Below, in pieces: positions 9,323 through 17,893 of a stretch of DNA of 34,756 nucleotides; positions within the stretch are counted from its first letter, which is position 1; each line of letters starts with the position of its first letter. Both the position numbers and the translations under genes were made by a program. Source of the DNA: an uncultured Hyphomicrobiales bacterium (GTDB lineage: Bacteria > Pseudomonadota > Alphaproteobacteria > Rhizobiales > Beijerinckiaceae); contig CAIZEI010000030.1 of the NCBI GenBank assembly GCA_903931945.1, positions 1 to 34,756 of the forward strand. The letters are read 5' to 3'. The notes beneath the pieces are model-generated. The model ran no database searches and was not told the DNA's origin. It was given only the letters and a program-made list of their open reading frames with translations.

Positions 9323-10195
9323 ATGTCCCGCACGCCCACAATCATGGCGCCCGACCCGCATCCCAAAAAGCCCTCATTCAAGGCGCCCCCTTTGAGCTGC
9401 GACGCCCACACACATATTTTCGGACCGGATGCGATATATCCTTATGCGCCGGACGCCAGCTATGTACCGCACGATTGCGGCCTGGACATGTTCAACTGGC
9501 TGCATGAATCGATTGGCATTGAGCGAGCAGTTATCGTCAACGCTTCCTGTCATGGGCTCGACAACCGGCCTGTCACCGATGCGATCGCAGCAAGCGGCGG
9601 ACGCTATAAGGGCGTCGGCAATGTCGATGACACATTTACAGAAAAACAAATCGAGGCGCTCGACCAGGGCGGCGTTCATGGCTGCCGTTTTACCTTCCTC
9701 AAGCGTTTGGGTCGCACGCCTGACATGACCGCATTCCATCGCGTCGTTGACAAGATCAAAGCCTTCAAATGGCATGTCGTGATTTATCTCGATCCTGAAA
9801 CCGTCGCTGATTTCGCACCCATTCTGAGCGCCCTGCCTGTGAGCTACATCATTGACCACATGGGCACTGTGAACGCGGGAAAAGGGCTCGACCAGCCGAA
9901 TTTTCACGCGCTGCTTGATCTGGCCCGGCGTGACGAAAAATGCTGGGTCAAGTGCACCGGGCTTGAGCGCGCCTCGGCATTGGGCGCACCCTTCCATGAT
10001 GCTGTTCCGTTTGCGGCAAAACTGATCGAGACGATTCCCGATCGCGTGCTCTGGGGCACCGACTGGCCGCATCCCAATGTCAAGGTCATGCCCAACGATG
10101 GCGAGCTCGTCGATTTGATTCCGCTGATGACGCAGGACCCCGAAAAGCAGCGCAAGCTGCTGGTGGACAATCCAGCGCGGTTATACCGGTTTTAG
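9323..10195 (+). CDS. LigI-like amidohydrolase (2-pyrone-4,6-dicarboxylate lactonase family)
   Basis: This is a metal-dependent TIM-barrel hydrolase of the amidohydrolase_2 family, closest in pattern to 2-pyrone-4,6-dicarboxylate lactonase (LigI), which opens the lactone ring in lignin-derived aromatic catabolism. It has 290 residues, the beta1 motif DAHTH (His29, His31), a histidine in YIIDHMG, and the general-base aspartate in WGTDWPHPN (Asp247), matching the LigI pattern. No other genes of protocatechuate 4,5-cleavage are in the window, so lactonase activity on another dicarboxylate or dihydrodiol-type substrate is equally possible. A GAGGA ribosome site precedes the ATG. It is probably cotranscribed with pip. 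Confidence 0.85.
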   Translation: MSRTPTIMAPDPHPKKPSFKAPPLSCDAHTHIFGPDAIYPYAPDASYVPHDCGLDMFNWLHESIGIERAVIVNASCHGLDNRPVTDAIAASGGRYKGVGNVDDTFTEKQIEALDQGGVHGCRFTFLKRLGRTPDMTAFHRVVDKIKAFKWHVVIYLDPETVADFAPILSALPVSYIIDHMGTVNAGKGLDQPNFHALLDLARRDEKCWVKCTGLERASALGAPFHDAVPFAAKLIETIPDRVLWGTDWPHPNVKVMPNDGELVDLIPLMTQDPEKQRKLLVDNPARLYRF

Positions 10196-10279
10196 GAACG
10201 GCTTAAATAAGCAACTGAAATCCTACTTGTAGCCGACGGAAAAAGTCGACCAAAAGCGCCAAGGCGGAGCACAGACCCT

Positions 10280-10295
10280 GATCGATTTATCGATC
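10280..10295. promoter_or_regulatory. Palindrome upstream of the bicupin gene, possible operator
   Basis: A perfect inverted repeat, GATCGAT-TT-ATCGATC, lies 55-71 bases before the bicupin start in the 155-base gap after the amidohydrolase gene. Size and symmetry suit a dimeric repressor or activator site. No matching regulator is identified; the only regulator gene in the window is the TetR gene at 17894, which is not adjacent. Confidence 0.4.
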
Positions 10296-10350
10296 TGCCA
10301 CCCTCCCCGCCGTTTCTGCGAGGATACATACACTGACACGGAGGAATTCC

Positions 10351-11547
10351 ATGCCGCACGACGAAACCCGGTCACACTGGCACGAACCCAAGGCCGGCGA
10401 AAATGCTGGCTTTGGCAAGTTCAAACGCCCGGCTATGCCCTATGACCGCTTTATGGAAGCCGAAGGCGTCCCGGTTCATCGCGGGATTGGCTGCCGGACG
10501 GTTCTTGACCTGCCAATGGCGCCATGGAAACGGCTTGGCGGGCGGGGAACCTATATCCAGCTTTACGGCACAGAAGGCCTGTGGGGCATGTATGTCGTCG
10601 AGGTTCCGCCCGGCGGCGCGCTGAATATCGAACATCACCTGTACGAAAAGCAGTGCTATATTGTTGAAGGTCGCGGATCGACCGAAGTCTGGCGCGAAGG
10701 CCAAACGAAAAAGCAGACTTTTGAATGGGCCAAGGGCTCGCTGTTTTCCATCCCGCTGAACGCGTGGCACCGTTTTGTGAACGCCACAAATGCGCCCGCC
10801 ATTATTCTCTGCGGGACTGCGGCGCCAAACATCATGAACCTCGTCGACAACCCGCGTTTTGTCTTTGAATGCCCGTTTGACTTTTCGGACCGCTACTCCG
10901 GCGAAGAAGACTATTTTTCCAACCGCGACGATCTGGAACCCGATCCCGTGCGCGGCCTTGCAATGCGCAAAACCAATTTCATGCCGGATATTATCGGTTG
11001 TGAACTGCCGCTTGATAACCGACGTTCGCCCGGCTACCGCCGAATCGAGCCTGAAATGGCGGGCCAGCGTTTTCATCTCTGGATCGGCCAGCACGAGACG
11101 GGTCGCTATTCCAAGGCGCATGCGCATGAATCCTGCGCCATAGTGATTTGTGTCAAAGGGGCCGGTTACACCTACACATGGCCGGCCGTGCTGGGCTCGC
11201 GTCCGTGGGAATCCGGCCATGCCGACAAAATTTTGCGTCAGGATTATGTGGCGGGCGGCATGGTCTCGGCAGCGCCCATGTCGGGCGATTGGTATCATCA
11301 ACATTTCGGCGTCACGAAAGACCCTCTGCGCGTTACCGCCTGGTTCGGACCCAACAACCATCCCGCGCGCAAACCGGGACTGCCCGGCGAGGCGATGACC
11401 GACAAATGGGCCATCGATATCAAAAAGGGCGGCGTCGCCATTCCCTATAGCGACGAAGACCCCTTCATCCGCAAGGAATTTGAGGACTACATGAAGAAAG
11501 AGGGAGTGCCGGTGCGGATGGAACAGAAACTTTACGACGGGGTCTGA
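10351..11547 (+). CDS. Double-cupin protein (bicupin)
   Basis: This 398-residue protein shows two beta-barrel cupin halves. The first spans roughly residues 70-160 with IEHHLYEKQCYIVEGRG and a later AWHRFVN histidine; the second spans roughly 240-340 with SKAHAHESCAIVICVKG and a WYHQHFG histidine region. Both halves keep histidine and acidic metal-ligand candidates. Similar alphaproteobacterial proteins are, as far as I recall, sometimes named ethanolamine ammonia-lyase-activating protein, which would fit the eutA homologue 2 kb upstream, but I cannot verify that name and know of no demonstrated reaction. A strong GGAGGAA ribosome site precedes the ATG. A metal-dependent dioxygenase or isomerase role is a plausible alternative. 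Confidence 0.8.
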   Translation: MPHDETRSHWHEPKAGENAGFGKFKRPAMPYDRFMEAEGVPVHRGIGCRTVLDLPMAPWKRLGGRGTYIQLYGTEGLWGMYVVEVPPGGALNIEHHLYEKQCYIVEGRGSTEVWREGQTKKQTFEWAKGSLFSIPLNAWHRFVNATNAPAIILCGTAAPNIMNLVDNPRFVFECPFDFSDRYSGEEDYFSNRDDLEPDPVRGLAMRKTNFMPDIIGCELPLDNRRSPGYRRIEPEMAGQRFHLWIGQHETGRYSKAHAHESCAIVICVKGAGYTYTWPAVLGSRPWESGHADKILRQDYVAGGMVSAAPMSGDWYHQHFGVTKDPLRVTAWFGPNNHPARKPGLPGEAMTDKWAIDIKKGGVAIPYSDEDPFIRKEFEDYMKKEGVPVRMEQKLYDGV

Positions 11548-11569
11548 GCAGCCCCGCGTTGGCCATGCT

Positions 11570-11971
11570 CTATCCGAGCAATTCCACCAGCGCGGGCAGC
11601 AACGGTTCGTCGGCGGGGGGCATGGGGTAATTTCGTAAATCGCGCACAAAGACCCATTTCAACGTTTGCCCTTCATGAGATTGCACAAAACCTTCCCAAC
11701 GGCGGCAAACGTAGAGCGGCATAAGCAGGTGAAAATCCTCATATGCGTGACTGGCGAAAGTCAGTGGCGCGAGGCACTCCTCTTTCACCGAAATGCCGAG
11801 TTCTTCCGATAACTCGCGGATCAGCGATTGTTCCGGTCGCTCTCCCGTTTCCACCTTGCCGCCCGGAAATTCCCATAGACCCGCCAGGTGCTTGCCTGGC
11901 GGGCGTTGTGCGATCAGAACGCGGCCATCCCCATCAATCAAAGCAACCGCGACGACGAGCAACAGACGCAT
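11570..11971 (-). CDS. mutT: MutT/NUDIX pyrophosphohydrolase, probable 8-oxo-dGTP diphosphatase
   Basis: This enzyme hydrolyses oxidised nucleotide triphosphates and so prevents A:T to C:G mutation. From the start chosen here it has 133 residues with a complete NUDIX box at 38-60 (G-x5-E-x7-RELSEELGI), and AQRPPGKHLAGLWEFPGGK, typical of MutT proper. The ATG at 11971 is one base past the stop of the upstream lipoprotein gene (TGA-G-ATG); an open extension to 12013 would overlap that gene and add non-conserved residues. It converges on the bicupin gene with only 22 bases between the stops. Confidence 0.92.
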   Translation of the reverse strand: MRLLLVVAVALIDGDGRVLIAQRPPGKHLAGLWEFPGGKVETGERPEQSLIRELSEELGISVKEECLAPLTFASHAYEDFHLLMPLYVCRRWEGFVQSHEGQTLKWVFVRDLRNYPMPPADEPLLPALVELLG

Positions 11972-11972
11972 C

Positions 11973-12500
11973 TCAGGTCCCCGAGGCATTGCCAGACAGC
12001 ACAACTTCGACATCGTCTTTTTCTGCGCCTGTCACTTTGGCAGTCTCATACATTTCGGCGCCGTCAGGGAACAATTGCTCTTCCTTTTTCCAGGTCATCT
12101 GAGAGACAAGGTAATACGACCCCGGGCCAACTTTCTCAAAACTGAATTTCCCACCGGAATCGGCTTTCTCAATTCGGGTGTAGTTTATGTAATCGGGGTC
12201 GGATTCCATGCGCCTGATTTCGCGCGCGCGTATTGATTTGCGACCGCCAAAAATGGCCGCAATACGCTGGCTGGAATAGGCGGTGACTGGAATCAGATAG
12301 ACTTGCTGACCGGCGGCATTTGTCACCCCTCCGTTGCTGTTTGTAACAAAAGCGTGGCCGGAAACGGTCACCTTGCCTTCCTTCTTGATGAAGGCGGCTT
12401 CATTGGCGTCAAATGGCGCTGGATTTTCGATGCGAGCGATTGTTTGGCAAGCTGTACAAACCAGCAGCACCGCAAGCGCACTCAGGGGACGCAAACGCAT
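11973..12500 (-). CDS. Putative lipoprotein of unknown function
   Basis: I do not recognise a named family. From the ATG at 12500 the product has 175 residues: a basic N-terminus, a hydrophobic stretch, and a cysteine in VCTACQT that could be lipidated, although the lipobox is atypical with Cys rather than Leu at -3. The middle (residues 45-75 and 120-145) reads like a carboxypeptidase-regulatory or transthyretin-like beta-sandwich, with GKFSFEKVGPGSYYL the most characteristic part. It is probably an envelope protein. An in-frame ATG four codons earlier (12512) is possible, but GAGG spacing favours 12500. The gene is followed after one base by mutT. Confidence 0.75.
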   Translation of the reverse strand: MRLRPLSALAVLLVCTACQTIARIENPAPFDANEAAFIKKEGKVTVSGHAFVTNSNGGVTNAAGQQVYLIPVTAYSSQRIAAIFGGRKSIRAREIRRMESDPDYINYTRIEKADSGGKFSFEKVGPGSYYLVSQMTWKKEEQLFPDGAEMYETAKVTGAEKDDVEVVLSGNASGT

Positions 12501-12552
12501 CGAACGCCTCATTTTTGAACTATTGGCAACTTGCGGGCGCCGAGCTGAAAAA

Positions 12553-13446
12553 TCAAGACCTTAATTTTTGTTCCTTGACGCCGAGCGCATCCGCCAGCCG
12601 GATCTCTGCCGAGCCGGGCTTGAGAGGCTTTTGCTGTCCATCATGCGGCGCCCATCCGGAAAGCCAGACGATCTCGATCGTCGCGCGCACCCGCCCATCG
12701 GCGTCGCTATAATTTCGAGCATAAATTTCGGCGGCGATTTTGAATATCTTTCGGGTCAAAGGGCGCCTGTCTCGCGCCACCAGCGCATTGCCGGCGCCCA
12801 TTGCGCGTAAATCGTGCGCCAAAGCGGACATACCGTCATATCTAAGAGTGAGCGTGTCGACATCCGTGACTGGCAAGGCAAAGCCAGCCCGCTGCAGCAA
12901 CCCGCCCATATCTCTGATGTCGGCGAAAGGCGCTACTCGCGGGCTCGCCCCGCCGCGAACTTCCAGTTCAGCCTGCGTCATCGCGTCGCGCAATTCATGC
13001 AGGCTGCGCCCACCCACAAGACAAGCGAGAAATAGCCCATCCGGCTTTAAAGCCCGACGAGCTTGAGATAGCACGCCAGGTAAATCGTTAACGAATTGAA
13101 GGGATAGCGCTGAAACAATGAGGTCAAAACTTTCCGGCGCGGCATCCAGAGTCTCACCGGTGGGAATTTCGGCGCGCCACGAACCATCCCCCGCGACTAC
13201 GAGAATCGGCGCAATCCGGCGCAATCCCGCGGGATTTTGCTGCGCCAGCGCAGACGCCAAATGCGGGCCAGGTGTGCCAAAATCGAGAATTGCATTGAAC
13301 CGCCGAGTCACCAACGCAAGACGATCGCCCAGGTCCTGCGCCGCGCGCGCAAGCAAAAAATCAGCGGGACCGGAAGCGACAGCGCGCGCCAGCCGTTGAA
13401 GCAGCAGCGCGCGGTCAAAAATTTCAGGAGCGCCGAGCGCAGCCAA
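12553..13446 (-). CDS. NDUFAF5/BioC-like methyltransferase-fold protein
   Basis: This 297-residue protein has the class I SAM-methyltransferase fold and resembles the alphaproteobacterial relatives of NDUFAF5, the mitochondrial complex I assembly factor reported to hydroxylate an arginine of NDUFS7. The N-terminus (PEIFDRALLLQRLARA) and the segment FDLIVSALSLQFVNDLPGVL are typical. The SAM-binding glycine motif is degenerate: LDFGTPGPHL around 56-65 in place of the usual GxGxG. No complex I genes are nearby. BioC, which methylates malonyl-ACP in biotin synthesis, is the alternative, but no bio genes are present. The stop of asd lies four bases upstream of its ATG. Confidence 0.75.
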   Translation of the reverse strand: MAALGAPEIFDRALLLQRLARAVASGPADFLLARAAQDLGDRLALVTRRFNAILDFGTPGPHLASALAQQNPAGLRRIAPILVVAGDGSWRAEIPTGETLDAAPESFDLIVSALSLQFVNDLPGVLSQARRALKPDGLFLACLVGGRSLHELRDAMTQAELEVRGGASPRVAPFADIRDMGGLLQRAGFALPVTDVDTLTLRYDGMSALAHDLRAMGAGNALVARDRRPLTRKIFKIAAEIYARNYSDADGRVRATIEIVWLSGWAPHDGQQKPLKPGSAEIRLADALGVKEQKLRS

Positions 13447-13450
13447 AAGA

Positions 13451-14485
13451 CTAGGCTGCTTTCTTCTTTGGCTGAATCAGTTTGCGGTTGATCAGCGCCT
13501 CGGCGATCTGCACAGCGTTGAGCGCGGCGCCCTTGCGCAGATTGTCGGACACACACCAGAACGCGAGACCATTTTCAACCGTAGCATCCTCGCGAATGCG
13601 TGAGATATAGATTGCGTCTTCACCCGCAGCCTCGTGCGGAGTGATGTAACCGCCATTTTCGTGCTTATCGATCACCAGCACGCCGGGCGCTGCGCGCAGA
13701 ATTTCCCGTGCTTCATCGGCAGAAATTGGTCGTTCAAATTCGACATTGACAGATTCCGAATGGCTGATGAAAACCGGCACGCGCACACAAGTGGCAGTCA
13801 ACTTGATTTTCGGGTCGAGAATTTTTTTGGTCTCGGCCATCATCTTCCATTCTTCCTTTGTATATCCGTCTTCCATGAAAACATCGATATGCGGAATAAG
13901 ATTGAACGCAATGCGTTTGGTGAACTTCTTCACCTGCACATCGCCGAGCGAGTAGAGGGCCTTGGTCTGGCGGTCGAGTTCATCCATGCCCTCTTTGCCG
14001 GCGCCAGACACCGATTGATAGGTCGAGACGACAACGCGCGTGATTTTGGCATAGTCATGCAGTGGCTTTAACGCCACGACAAGTTGCGCAGTCGAGCAAT
14101 TCGGGTTGGCGATGATGTTCTTTTTTCTGAAGCCAACAATGGCCTCAGCATTTACTTCCGGCACGATCAGGGGGATATCCGAATCATAGCGCCAGGCGGC
14201 TGAATTATCGATCACGACGCAGTTCTGCGCGGCGATCCGCGGCGACCATTCCTTCGACGGGCCGCCGCCAGCCGACATCAGGCAAATATCTGTATCGCTG
14301 AAATCATAGGTATCCAGATGTTTGCACTTGATCGTCCTGTCGCCAAAACTCACCTCCCTGCCAATGGAGCGTGACGAGGCAAGCGCCACAACCTCGTCCG
14401 CGGGGAAGCGACGTTCAGAAAGAATAGCAAGCATTTCGCGGCCCACGTTGCCCGTGGCACCGACGACAGCGACCTTGTAACCCAT
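13451..14485 (-). CDS. asd: Aspartate-semialdehyde dehydrogenase
   Basis: This enzyme reduces aspartyl phosphate to the semialdehyde, the branch point for lysine/diaminopimelate, threonine and methionine. From the chosen start it has 344 residues, normal for the family. The NADP-binding VGATGNVGREML is near residues 8-19, and the catalytic cysteine lies in NPNCSTAQL. Residues upstream of MGYKVAVVGATG in the same open frame (to 14653) are not part of the family and run into the divergent promoter region, so 14485 is chosen. It is divergent from the GMC oxidoreductase gene. Confidence 0.97.
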   Translation of the reverse strand: MGYKVAVVGATGNVGREMLAILSERRFPADEVVALASSRSIGREVSFGDRTIKCKHLDTYDFSDTDICLMSAGGGPSKEWSPRIAAQNCVVIDNSAAWRYDSDIPLIVPEVNAEAIVGFRKKNIIANPNCSTAQLVVALKPLHDYAKITRVVVSTYQSVSGAGKEGMDELDRQTKALYSLGDVQVKKFTKRIAFNLIPHIDVFMEDGYTKEEWKMMAETKKILDPKIKLTATCVRVPVFISHSESVNVEFERPISADEAREILRAAPGVLVIDKHENGGYITPHEAAGEDAIYISRIREDATVENGLAFWCVSDNLRKGAALNAVQIAEALINRKLIQPKKKAA

Positions 14486-14637
14486 GATCTCGTGTCCTGT
14501 TGCGATGCGGCAGGTCAGGAACACGTTTGCCACCGGAATGTCAATGGATTCGAGAAATTCGACGCACTCAGCGTGCAAGGGCTGACAGCGCAACAGAGCT
14601 TCGCTAGAAACAACCATGAGACCATCCCGGAGGAACA

Positions 14638-16272
14638 ATGGCTGCGCGCGCAAGTTATGACTATATTATTGTGGGCGCAGGTTCTGCCGGTTGCGTTCTG
14701 GCCAACCGCCTTAGCGAAGATAGCGCTGCAACCGTGCTTTTGCTGGAAGCAGGGGGCCGCGACCGCAACCCGTTGATCCACATTCCGCTCGGCATGGGCA
14801 AAATTCACGAATGGGGTCTCCATGATTGGGGCTACCACACCGAACCCGAACCGAATCTTGGTGGGCGCCGGATTGAGGCCGCCCGGGGAAAAGTGCTGGG
14901 CGGTTCTTCATCGATCAATGTCATGGCCTATACCCGCGGTCATCGCGGCGATTATGATCGCTGGGCGCAGAAAGGCTGCCTTGGATGGTCTTATGCCGAC
15001 GTTTTGCCCTATTTCCGCCGAGGCGAAACATTTGCAGGTGGCGACGACGTCTGGCGTGGCGGCGACGGCCCGATAAAAGTGGAGTTCGCACGCACGCGCG
15101 ATCCCCTTTTTGACGCCTGGTGCGAGGCTGCCCGTAATCAGGGCCTACCGGTTACGGACGACTACAATGGAAAGCAGGGCGAAGGTTTTGGCCGCAGCCA
15201 ATACACCATTGGCAATGGTCGGCGCTCGTCATCTGCAGTCGCCTATCTCAAGCCGGCACGCAAACGCCGCAATCTCACAATCGAAACCGGCGCACATACA
15301 ACAGGCGTGCTGCTCAACGGAGCGAAAGCGAGGGGTGTCGCTTATGCCAAAGACGGATTGAAATTTGAAGCTGAAGCGCGCGTTGAGACAATTCTGTGCG
15401 GAGGCACAGTCTATACGCCACAATTGCTGATGCTGTCGGGCATCGGTCCGGCCGCCCATTTGGAGACTACGGGCATTAAACCAGTGATCGATTTACCGGT
15501 TGGCCGCAATCTGCAAGATCATCTTGCTGTACTCAATATGTACACACGGCCCGCCAATACCAGCCCCTTCCGGGACACCATGCGCTTAGATCGCATGGCC
15601 GTTGCGATGATCCAGGCCTATTTCACAGGTTCCGGCGCTGGCGTGGTCGTTCCGGGCGGTCTGCACGCCTTCATCAAAACGAGCCCGGAATATGCGGTCC
15701 CCGATGTCGAATTCATGTTCCGGGGACTGCCGACAGACGCCACGATGTGGTTCCCCGGGATCAGGAAGGCCTATGACGACGGTTATGGCATTCGTCCCGC
15801 CTTGCTGCATCCTGACAGTCGGGGCGAAGTTTTGCTTGCCTCGTCGGACCCGTTCGCGCCCCCCCGAATCAAATATAATTTTTTCTCGGCTGCCGGAGAC
15901 CTGCCAAAATTGCGCGATGGGTTTAAACTCGCCCGCCAGATTGCAGCTGATAAAGCGCTGGCGCCCTATCGCGGCGTGGAAAAATCGCCGGGCGGCAAGG
16001 TGCAGAGCGACGCCGAAATTGACGCCTGGATCCGGCGCACCGTCATCACAGCGCATCACCCTGCAGGCACATGTCCCATGGGCATTGCATCCGAAAGCGT
16101 TCTCGATCCTCAATTGCGAGTCAGAGGAATTGAGCGTCTGCGCGTTGTCGATGCGTCCGCAATGCCAGATATGGTTGGTGCGCATATCAACGCTTGCGTC
16201 CTGATGATGGCCGAAAAAGCCGCAGACATCATTCGCGGGCGCGAGGCTCTGTCTCCTGCTTTGAACGCGTGA
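14638..16272 (+). CDS. GMC-family FAD oxidoreductase, choline/alcohol dehydrogenase-like
   Basis: This is a 544-residue flavoprotein of the glucose-methanol-choline family, which oxidises alcohols to aldehydes. The FAD dinucleotide-binding GAGSAG lies at 13-18 with LLLEAGG following, the GMC signature [13 protein letters not shown] is near residues 85-97, and the C-terminal active site contains [10 protein letters not shown] (His473-His474) and HINA (Asn518). It could be choline dehydrogenase, but no betaine aldehyde dehydrogenase or betI is adjacent, so an alcohol or polyethylene-glycol dehydrogenase is as likely. A GGAGGAA ribosome site precedes the ATG. It shares the 150-base divergent region with asd. 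Confidence 0.9.
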   Translation: MAARASYDYIIVGAGSAGCVLANRLSEDSAATVLLLEAGGRDRNPLIHIPLGMGKIHEWGLHDWGYHTEPEPNLGGRRIEAARGKVLGGSSSINVMAYTRGHRGDYDRWAQKGCLGWSYADVLPYFRRGETFAGGDDVWRGGDGPIKVEFARTRDPLFDAWCEAARNQGLPVTDDYNGKQGEGFGRSQYTIGNGRRSSSAVAYLKPARKRRNLTIETGAHTTGVLLNGAKARGVAYAKDGLKFEAEARVETILCGGTVYTPQLLMLSGIGPAAHLETTGIKPVIDLPVGRNLQDHLAVLNMYTRPANTSPFRDTMRLDRMAVAMIQAYFTGSGAGVVVPGGLHAFIKTSPEYAVPDVEFMFRGLPTDATMWFPGIRKAYDDGYGIRPALLHPDSRGEVLLASSDPFAPPRIKYNFFSAAGDLPKLRDGFKLARQIAADKALAPYRGVEKSPGGKVQSDAEIDAWIRRTVITAHHPAGTCPMGIASESVLDPQLRVRGIERLRVVDASAMPDMVGAHINACVLMMAEKAADIIRGREALSPALNA

Positions 16273-16288
16273 CCCACGACAAGCCTGT

Positions 16289-16329
16289 GGATTCGCGCGC
16301 CTTCGCCATTGCTTAAAGGCCGCGAATCC
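16289..16329 (+). terminator. Inverted repeat after the GMC oxidoreductase gene
   Basis: A 9-bp perfect inverted repeat (GGATTCGCG at 16289-16297, CGCGAATCC at 16321-16329) with a 23-base loop lies 16 bases beyond the stop. It is positioned like a terminator but has no T-run, so it could be factor-dependent, an RNA-stabilising hairpin, or chance. Confidence 0.35.
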
Positions 16330-16504
16330 TTGAGGTTGCCGGCACGCTACTTGCCGTCATACTCTGAGCCTATATGTTGTTATTGTGTTGATTCGCCGGG
16401 GATTCGGGACCTGTCCCTTGCGCCGGAGTTTGGCGCGAGGGTTTGGTTGAGCGGTCGTGTTCCAGTTGTGCCACCGTGTTCCAATTCAGCGCCAGAGGCT
16501 AGAT

Positions 16505-17005
16505 ATGCAGATTTCCGAATCCGCGCGGGAGCTTGAATCGCACCCGCTCGATGTCGTCGAACAAATGGCCGCGCTGAACGAATGGTCCTTTGAGCGCTCT
16601 GACGACGATGAATTGTCAATTTCTGTGTCGGGCGGCTGGGCTGACTATCATGTTGCTTTCACGTGGCTCGGCGAAATGGAGGCGCTGCATCTTGGCTGCG
16701 CCTTCGATATCAAGGTCAGCGAACGTCGCAGGCCAGAATTGCTCAATCTCATCGCGCTTATCAACGAACAGCTCTGGGTTGGTCATTTTGGGCTCTGGGA
16801 CAAGGACGGCGTCATCATTTTTCGACACGCAATCCTTTTGAGTGGTGGAGTCAGGCCCAATCGAGACCAGTGCGAAGCCTCGCTGAGGGTCGCCATTGAA
16901 GCCTGCGAACGTTATTATCAGGCGTTCCAGTTTGTCATCTGGGCGGGACGGGGCGCACGCGAGGCCATGGAATCAGCTTTGTTCGAAACCGTTGGGGAAG
17001 CCTGA
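16505..17005 (+). CDS. YbjN-domain protein
   Basis: This 166-residue protein belongs to the YbjN family (bacterial sensory transduction regulator, PF10722), which has a fold like type III secretion chaperones. Its molecular role is unsettled; E. coli YbjN affects motility and stress responses. Family features are DVVEQMAALNEW near the start, the central FDIKVSE, and the LINEQLWVGHFGLWDKDGVIIFRH block. The ATG at 16505 follows an AGAGG ribosome site; the open frame extends to 16457, but the extra residues are not conserved. proC begins five bases after its stop, and this ybjN-proC pairing is frequent in Hyphomicrobiales, to my recollection. Confidence 0.88.
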   Translation: MQISESARELESHPLDVVEQMAALNEWSFERSDDDELSISVSGGWADYHVAFTWLGEMEALHLGCAFDIKVSERRRPELLNLIALINEQLWVGHFGLWDKDGVIIFRHAILLSGGVRPNRDQCEASLRVAIEACERYYQAFQFVIWAGRGAREAMESALFETVGEA

Positions 17006-17009
17006 AACC

Positions 17010-17828
17010 TTGGATCGTTTGCCAAATTCGCTAGTTCTTGTAGGCGCAGGCAAAATGGGCGGCGCGATGCTGGAGGGCTGGCTCAAGCTTGACCTTGGAA
17101 CGTCGCGAATTGCGGTTCTGGACCCCTATATCAGCCGTCAAATGGTGGCCATTTGTTCTGCCAGAGGCGTCAGAGTGAACCCACCCGTCACAGATTTGTA
17201 TCCGGCGGAAACTCTTGTGCTGGCAATCAAACCACAAAGTTTTGAGACGGTTGCGCCAGGCCTCGCAGATATTGTTGACGCCCGCACGCTGCTTATGTCG
17301 ATTATGGCGGGAAAAACCATCGCCGATATTGCCGCGCGGTTGCCCGTAAAGGCCATCGTGCGGGCGATGCCGAATACGCCTGCATCGGTCGGACGCGGGA
17401 TTACAGGCGCCGCCGCCAGCGCTGCCGTCAGTCCAGAGCAACGCGCAATGGCAAGCGCATTATTGCAAGCGATCGGCAGTATCGAATGGGTCGACCGTGA
17501 GGAGTTAATCAACGCAGTGACAGCTGTCTCCGGCTCTGGTCCTGCATATGTGTTTTATCTTGTCGAGTGTATGGCTGCGGCGGGCGTAGCGGCGGGATTG
17601 CCCGAAGACATCGCGATGAGGCTTGCCCGGGCGACTGTCGAAGGTTCAGGAGAGTTGCTGTTTTGTGATTCCAGGACGTCAGCCCAGCAATTGCGCGTCA
17701 ATGTGACCTCGCCAGGCGGAACGACAGCTGCGGCGCTTGAGGTGTTGATGGCGGACGATGGCCTCGCGCTATTGATCGAGCGCGCTATTTTGGCCGCAAA
17801 AAGGCGCGCTGAAGAACTCGCAGGCTAG
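17010..17828 (+). CDS. proC: Pyrroline-5-carboxylate reductase
   Basis: This enzyme reduces pyrroline-5-carboxylate to proline, the last step of proline synthesis. It has 272 residues from a TTG start at 17010, the usual length, with the NAD(P)-binding GAGKMGGAM at 12-20 and the C-terminal signature around GSGPAYVFYLVE through the TSPGGTTAAAL segment. The TTG is chosen because a GGGGAAG ribosome site lies just before it and the nucleotide fold starts right after; the open frame to 16896 overlaps ybjN and is not family-like. The spacing suggests cotranscription with ybjN. Confidence 0.95.
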   Translation: MDRLPNSLVLVGAGKMGGAMLEGWLKLDLGTSRIAVLDPYISRQMVAICSARGVRVNPPVTDLYPAETLVLAIKPQSFETVAPGLADIVDARTLLMSIMAGKTIADIAARLPVKAIVRAMPNTPASVGRGITGAAASAAVSPEQRAMASALLQAIGSIEWVDREELINAVTAVSGSGPAYVFYLVECMAAAGVAAGLPEDIAMRLARATVEGSGELLFCDSRTSAQQLRVNVTSPGGTTAAALEVLMADDGLALLIERAILAAKRRAEELAG

Positions 17829-17893
17829 GCCGACGCCTTGTCGGCGCCATGGTTGAGGCCTAGGAATTGGCTTCGTCCCGAAGGGAGCCATCA

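Noticed and set aside
10372-11649. A 425-codon minus-strand open frame opposite the bicupin gene
   Set aside because: It mirrors a clearly conserved plus-strand gene, has no recognisable domain and arises from GC-rich codon structure.
16896-17009. Upstream extension of proC
   Set aside because: It overlaps ybjN and adds 38 unconserved residues before a good TTG start with a ribosome site.
17830-17846. GCCGAC-GCCTT-GTCGGC as the proC terminator
   Set aside because: The stem is only six pairs and no T-run follows, so I mention it with the TetR gene but do not call a terminator.
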